Of a stretch of DNA of 45,364 bases, positions 43,319 through 45,364 are shown piece after piece. Made by a program: the position numbers and the translations under genes. This stretch comes from Rhodocyclales bacterium (lineage in GTDB: Bacteria; Pseudomonadota; Gammaproteobacteria; Burkholderiales; Rhodocyclaceae): assembly GCA_016192435.1 (NCBI GenBank), contig JACPUD010000114.1, positions 1 through 45,364 of the forward strand. Direction: 5' to 3'. Position 1 is the stretch's first letter; each line of letters starts with the position of its first letter. The notes below the pieces were generated by a model. The model had not been told where the DNA came from and ran no database searches. It saw only the letters and a program-made list of their open reading frames with translations.

Positions 43319-45027
43319 GTCGCCCGAGCCAACCGGAAGCAAACCCGGCCGGGTCGATTTTCGGCCAGGCCAAGCTGGTATCCAGCGACCTGGGCGTAAC
43401 GCGCTGCGTGATAGAGCCCGATGCCATAGCCGCCCGCCGAAGCCACGGGGCCGCTGAATAGCCTGGGCGCAATGTCGTCCGCCACCGCCGCGCCGTTGTC
43501 GCAGACCAGCAGTTCGAAACCGGCGTCAGTGCTCTTCAGCTCGACTCGCGCGCGAATGGCCGGCTCCCGCAGGTGTTTCTCCGCGGCATTGCTGATCAGG
43601 TTATCGACCACGCCGGAAAAGACCTCGGCGGGAAGTTCGCCAGGCGCCACCCTGTCGGCCTCGAAACTCAACCAGGTGAGCGCCGCCATGCGCTGTTGCA
43701 GGGCCTGCCACCACTCCGCGGCGACGACCTGACGGGCAGCGGATCGGCTTTGCGGCGCGTTGAGCCGGGCCAGGGTGTCTGCCAGTCGGTCCGTTATCGC
43801 CGGCAACTGGCGCCGCAACAATGCCTGATAGTCGCGCGACGACTCGGCACCGGGCTCGGTGCCGGCGGAGCAAAGCGCATTCAACGATTGCAGCAGATTC
43901 TTGACGTCATGCGTGAGCCGCGCCCCGGTCTCGTGGATCGCCTGCATGTAGGACAAATGCTTGAGCGCCAGCGCGCGCTGCTTGTCGGCGTAAAACTGCG
44001 CCAGCAATTGGGCCAGCAGGTTGTAGTGCCAGATCAGCGTCGGCGACGGTGCGTGCAGGGTGTAGAACACCAGCACCATGCCGCCGTGGCTGAATTCCCA
44101 GCGGCGCCCGTCGGTCACGCCGAATCGCCCGCTACCGCCGCCGGCAATCCATTCTCCGCCCCTGACCCACGGCAGGCGCTGGACGATTTCGGCGCAGGCC
44201 TGCCGCAGAAAGTCTTGCGGATCGTCTTCGCGCAAGGCCAGGTTGGACAGGGCCTGCAACCACTGTTCGACGGGCAGGCCGATCGACATCAGGTAACGGG
44301 AAATCAGCCCCCCGATCCCGGAAAAGCCCGAACGCGGATTCGACACCAAGCCCAGCAGCATCAGCATCAAGCCGGTCACCAGCAGGGTTTGCAGCAACGC
44401 CTCGACATAGCCGCTGCCCAGCAACAGCATGGCGGCCAGGCTGCCCAGCATCAGCACGGCCAACAACAGGAAGACGAACAGGCTATAGACGAAATCGACC
44501 ACTTCGCGCCGGTTGTCGTTCTCCTGTCCGCTGGGCAACAAGACCATCACTCCCAGCACCACGGGCAGGCCCGCACGGCCCAGCCAGAGAATCTCCGCCG
44601 GCGGTTTTGCCTGCGGCACCGCCAGCGGCGCCGCCATCAGCATCAGCGCCACAACCAGGAAGCCCAGCGCCAGCAGATAGAACAGCCGCGACGCGCGTGC
44701 ACCGAAGAGCAACACCTTGCCGCCCACGATGCCCGCCAACATCATGATCCACAGCGCGATCATCCAGCCCTGGAGGAATGCCGCGGCCACCAGAACCACG
44801 GCTCCCACCACCAGCAGCCAATGCGGCGACAGGCGCTGTTCGGCCTGCACGAAGGGCTGCCAGAGCATGAACAGGCCGAGATGGACGACGAACAGCGTCC
44901 TGCCGAGCAGCGTATCCGGCCCCTGCCAGAGCACCAGGTACAGGGCCACCAGCAGCGCCAGCAACAAGCCGCGGCGCAAGGTGACCAGCCGCGCCGACAA
45001 GGTCGAAGAAAGGGGAGAAATCACCAC
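43312..45027 (-). CDS. Membrane sensor histidine kinase with about ten helices
   Basis: A 571-residue protein. The first 245 residues carry about eight to ten hydrophobic segments. A short soluble linker (LSNLALREDDPQDFLRQACA, then VLVFYTLHAPSP, GAF-like) leads to the kinase core. The H-box is GARLTHDVKNLLQSLNAL, the N-box DNLISNAAEKH, with CDNGAAVADDI and GGYGIGLYHAARYA as G-boxes. The His-Asp-Val-Lys-Asn H-box is like that of PrsK-type kinases, which pair with the sigma-54 regulator PrsR; no partner regulator lies beside it. GTG start at 45027 (or 45024). Confidence 0.82.
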   Translation of the reverse strand: MVISPLSSTLSARLVTLRRGLLLALLVALYLVLWQGPDTLLGRTLFVVHLGLFMLWQPFVQAEQRLSPHWLLVVGAVVLVAAAFLQGWMIALWIMMLAGIVGGKVLLFGARASRLFYLLALGFLVVALMLMAAPLAVPQAKPPAEILWLGRAGLPVVLGVMVLLPSGQENDNRREVVDFVYSLFVFLLLAVLMLGSLAAMLLLGSGYVEALLQTLLVTGLMLMLLGLVSNPRSGFSGIGGLISRYLMSIGLPVEQWLQALSNLALREDDPQDFLRQACAEIVQRLPWVRGGEWIAGGGSGRFGVTDGRRWEFSHGGMVLVFYTLHAPSPTLIWHYNLLAQLLAQFYADKQRALALKHLSYMQAIHETGARLTHDVKNLLQSLNALCSAGTEPGAESSRDYQALLRRQLPAITDRLADTLARLNAPQSRSAARQVVAAEWWQALQQRMAALTWLSFEADRVAPGELPAEVFSGVVDNLISNAAEKHLREPAIRARVELKSTDAGFELLVCDNGAAVADDIAPRLFSGPVASAGGYGIGLYHAARYAQVAGYQLGLAENRPGRVCFRLARATQ

Positions 45028-45113
45028 GGCATCGGATCGGCGGTCAGTCCGGAGGGAACGGAGGATAGGCCGATTCTAGCCGGCACGGACCGCCGGAAAT
45101 CCGCCAGATAACT

Positions 45114-45138
45114 GACAGGCCTGTCGAAATTTCGACAG
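45114..45138. promoter_or_regulatory. Two overlapping perfect palindromes
   Basis: GACAGGCCTGTC (45114-45125) shares CTGTC with CTGTCGAAATTTCGACAG (45121-45138). The second resembles a LexA box but has 10 bases between CTGT and ACAG instead of 8. They lie 87 bases before the kinase start and 120 bases before the pilin start. Confidence 0.6.
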
Positions 45139-45158
45139 ATGCCGTTCGAATTGAATTT

Positions 45159-45175
45159 AGGTTAAACTTGAACCT
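45159..45175. repeat. Inverted repeat AGGTT-N7-AACCT
   Basis: A perfect 5-base dyad in the A/T-rich part of the pilin upstream region. Function unknown. Confidence 0.4.
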
Positions 45176-45202
45176 GTTGAATTAAATGCATTAAGGTGGC
45201 GG

Positions 45203-45215
45203 GCACAAGTTGTGC
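45203..45215. promoter_or_regulatory. Inverted repeat GCACAAGTTGTGC
   Basis: A perfect 6-base dyad with one central base, 42 bases before the pilin start. It may be an operator or a hairpin in the leader. Confidence 0.45.
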
Positions 45216-45238
45216 TTCACATGGGCTATCCATAACCA

Positions 45239-45249
45239 CCCCATAGGGG
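45239..45249 (+). other. Possible Shine-Dalgarno hairpin
   Basis: CCCC-ATA-GGGG overlaps the ribosome site GGGGAG (45246-45251) of the pilin gene. If the stem forms in RNA it would hide that site. Confidence 0.4.
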
Positions 45250-45257
45250 AGATGATC

Positions 45258-45364
45258 ATGAAAAGCAGACAATCCGGTTTTACCCTGGTCGAGATCGCCA
45301 TCGTGCTGGTCATCATCGGCCTGCTGCTGGGCGGCGTACTCAAGGGTCAGGAGTTGATCAACAG
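45258..45364 (+). CDS. Type IV pilin-like or pseudopilin, N-terminal part
   Basis: The first 35 residues of a prepilin: leader MKSRQSG, cleavage before Phe, then FTLVEIAIVLVIIGLLLGG. Glu lies at +5, as needed for methylation and assembly. It could be a type IVa pilin, a type II secretion pseudopilin or a minor pilin; the cut-off prevents a choice. GGGGAG lies six bases ahead. An in-frame ATG at 45252 is an alternative start. It continues past the right edge. Confidence 0.88.
   Translation, partial: MKSRQSGFTLVEIAIVLVIIGLLLGGVLKGQELIN

Noticed and set aside
45121-45138. LexA (SOS) box
   Set aside because: The half-sites CTGT and ACAG are 10 bases apart; the LexA site of this bacterial group has 8. 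It is kept only as an unassigned palindrome.
45196-45214. Possible sigma-54 promoter before the pilin gene (TGGCGGGCACAAGTTGTGC)
   Set aside because: The distance from the GG to the TTG element is two bases too long, and sigma-54 promoters do not tolerate this.

Overview
This is a GC-rich chromosomal window from a betaproteobacterium, probably of the Rhodocyclales or a related lineage. The placement is inferred from conserved gene blocks (secB-grxC-rhodanese-ArsR, envC-ctpA, ampD-pilR-pilS, a CysB-linked sulfate operon with DUF934, and a histone H1-like protein ending in a Pro/Ala motif). No rRNA or other direct species marker is present. Genes are dense, both strands are used, and no prophage, insertion sequence or CRISPR array was seen.

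Left part (1-11.5 kb), housekeeping: a leftward run holds an ArsR-type regulator, a membrane rhodanese, glutaredoxin, SecB, an SH3 protein and the N-terminal half of GpsA. A rightward run holds gpmA, an EnvC-like divisome protein, the CtpA protease, an unrecognised protein and a MoeB/ThiF-like adenylyltransferase. A second leftward run holds glyA, nrdR, ribD and a small membrane protein, with a histidine phosphatase upstream.

Catabolic block (11.6-20.1 kb): a PAS-AAA+-Fis sigma-54 activator lies upstream of a fused CoA-transferase, whose leader carries a near-consensus -24/-12 promoter and two upstream dyads. A FadR-type regulator then faces a three-gene TRAP transporter of the 2-oxoacid/lactate type. 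Two identical TGGTCTGACCA operators and a sigma-70 promoter lie between them. I read this as an organic-acid uptake and CoA-activation module under two controls.

Middle (20.2-31 kb): a methyltransferase, PmbA/TldE, DarP (YjgA) and a TIGR02647 protein are followed by CysB and a sulfate assimilation operon (TSUP permease, CysI, DUF934, CysH, CysD, CysN). CysH has the iron-sulfur cysteines of an APS reductase, and no cysC or cysJ is present.

Right part (31-45.4 kb): a lysine/alanine-rich histone H1-like gene is followed by a 0.6-kb gap with no convincing gene but a striking 20-bp palindrome. Next come ampD-pilR-pilS, a PP0621-family protein, tRNA-Pro(CGG), a polyprenyl diphosphate synthase and argH. 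A Ser/Thr kinase fused to a cyclic-nucleotide-binding domain, a fructosamine-kinase homologue, grxD, apaG, a membrane class III adenylate cyclase and a membrane histidine kinase follow. The window ends inside a type IV pilin-like gene preceded by several perfect palindromes.

The least expected signal is a 22-bp dispersed repeat (core GTAGCGCCAGCGCCAACT). It occurs five times, plus one decayed candidate, and four of the copies lie inside unrelated coding genes, where the same DNA is translated in three different frames.
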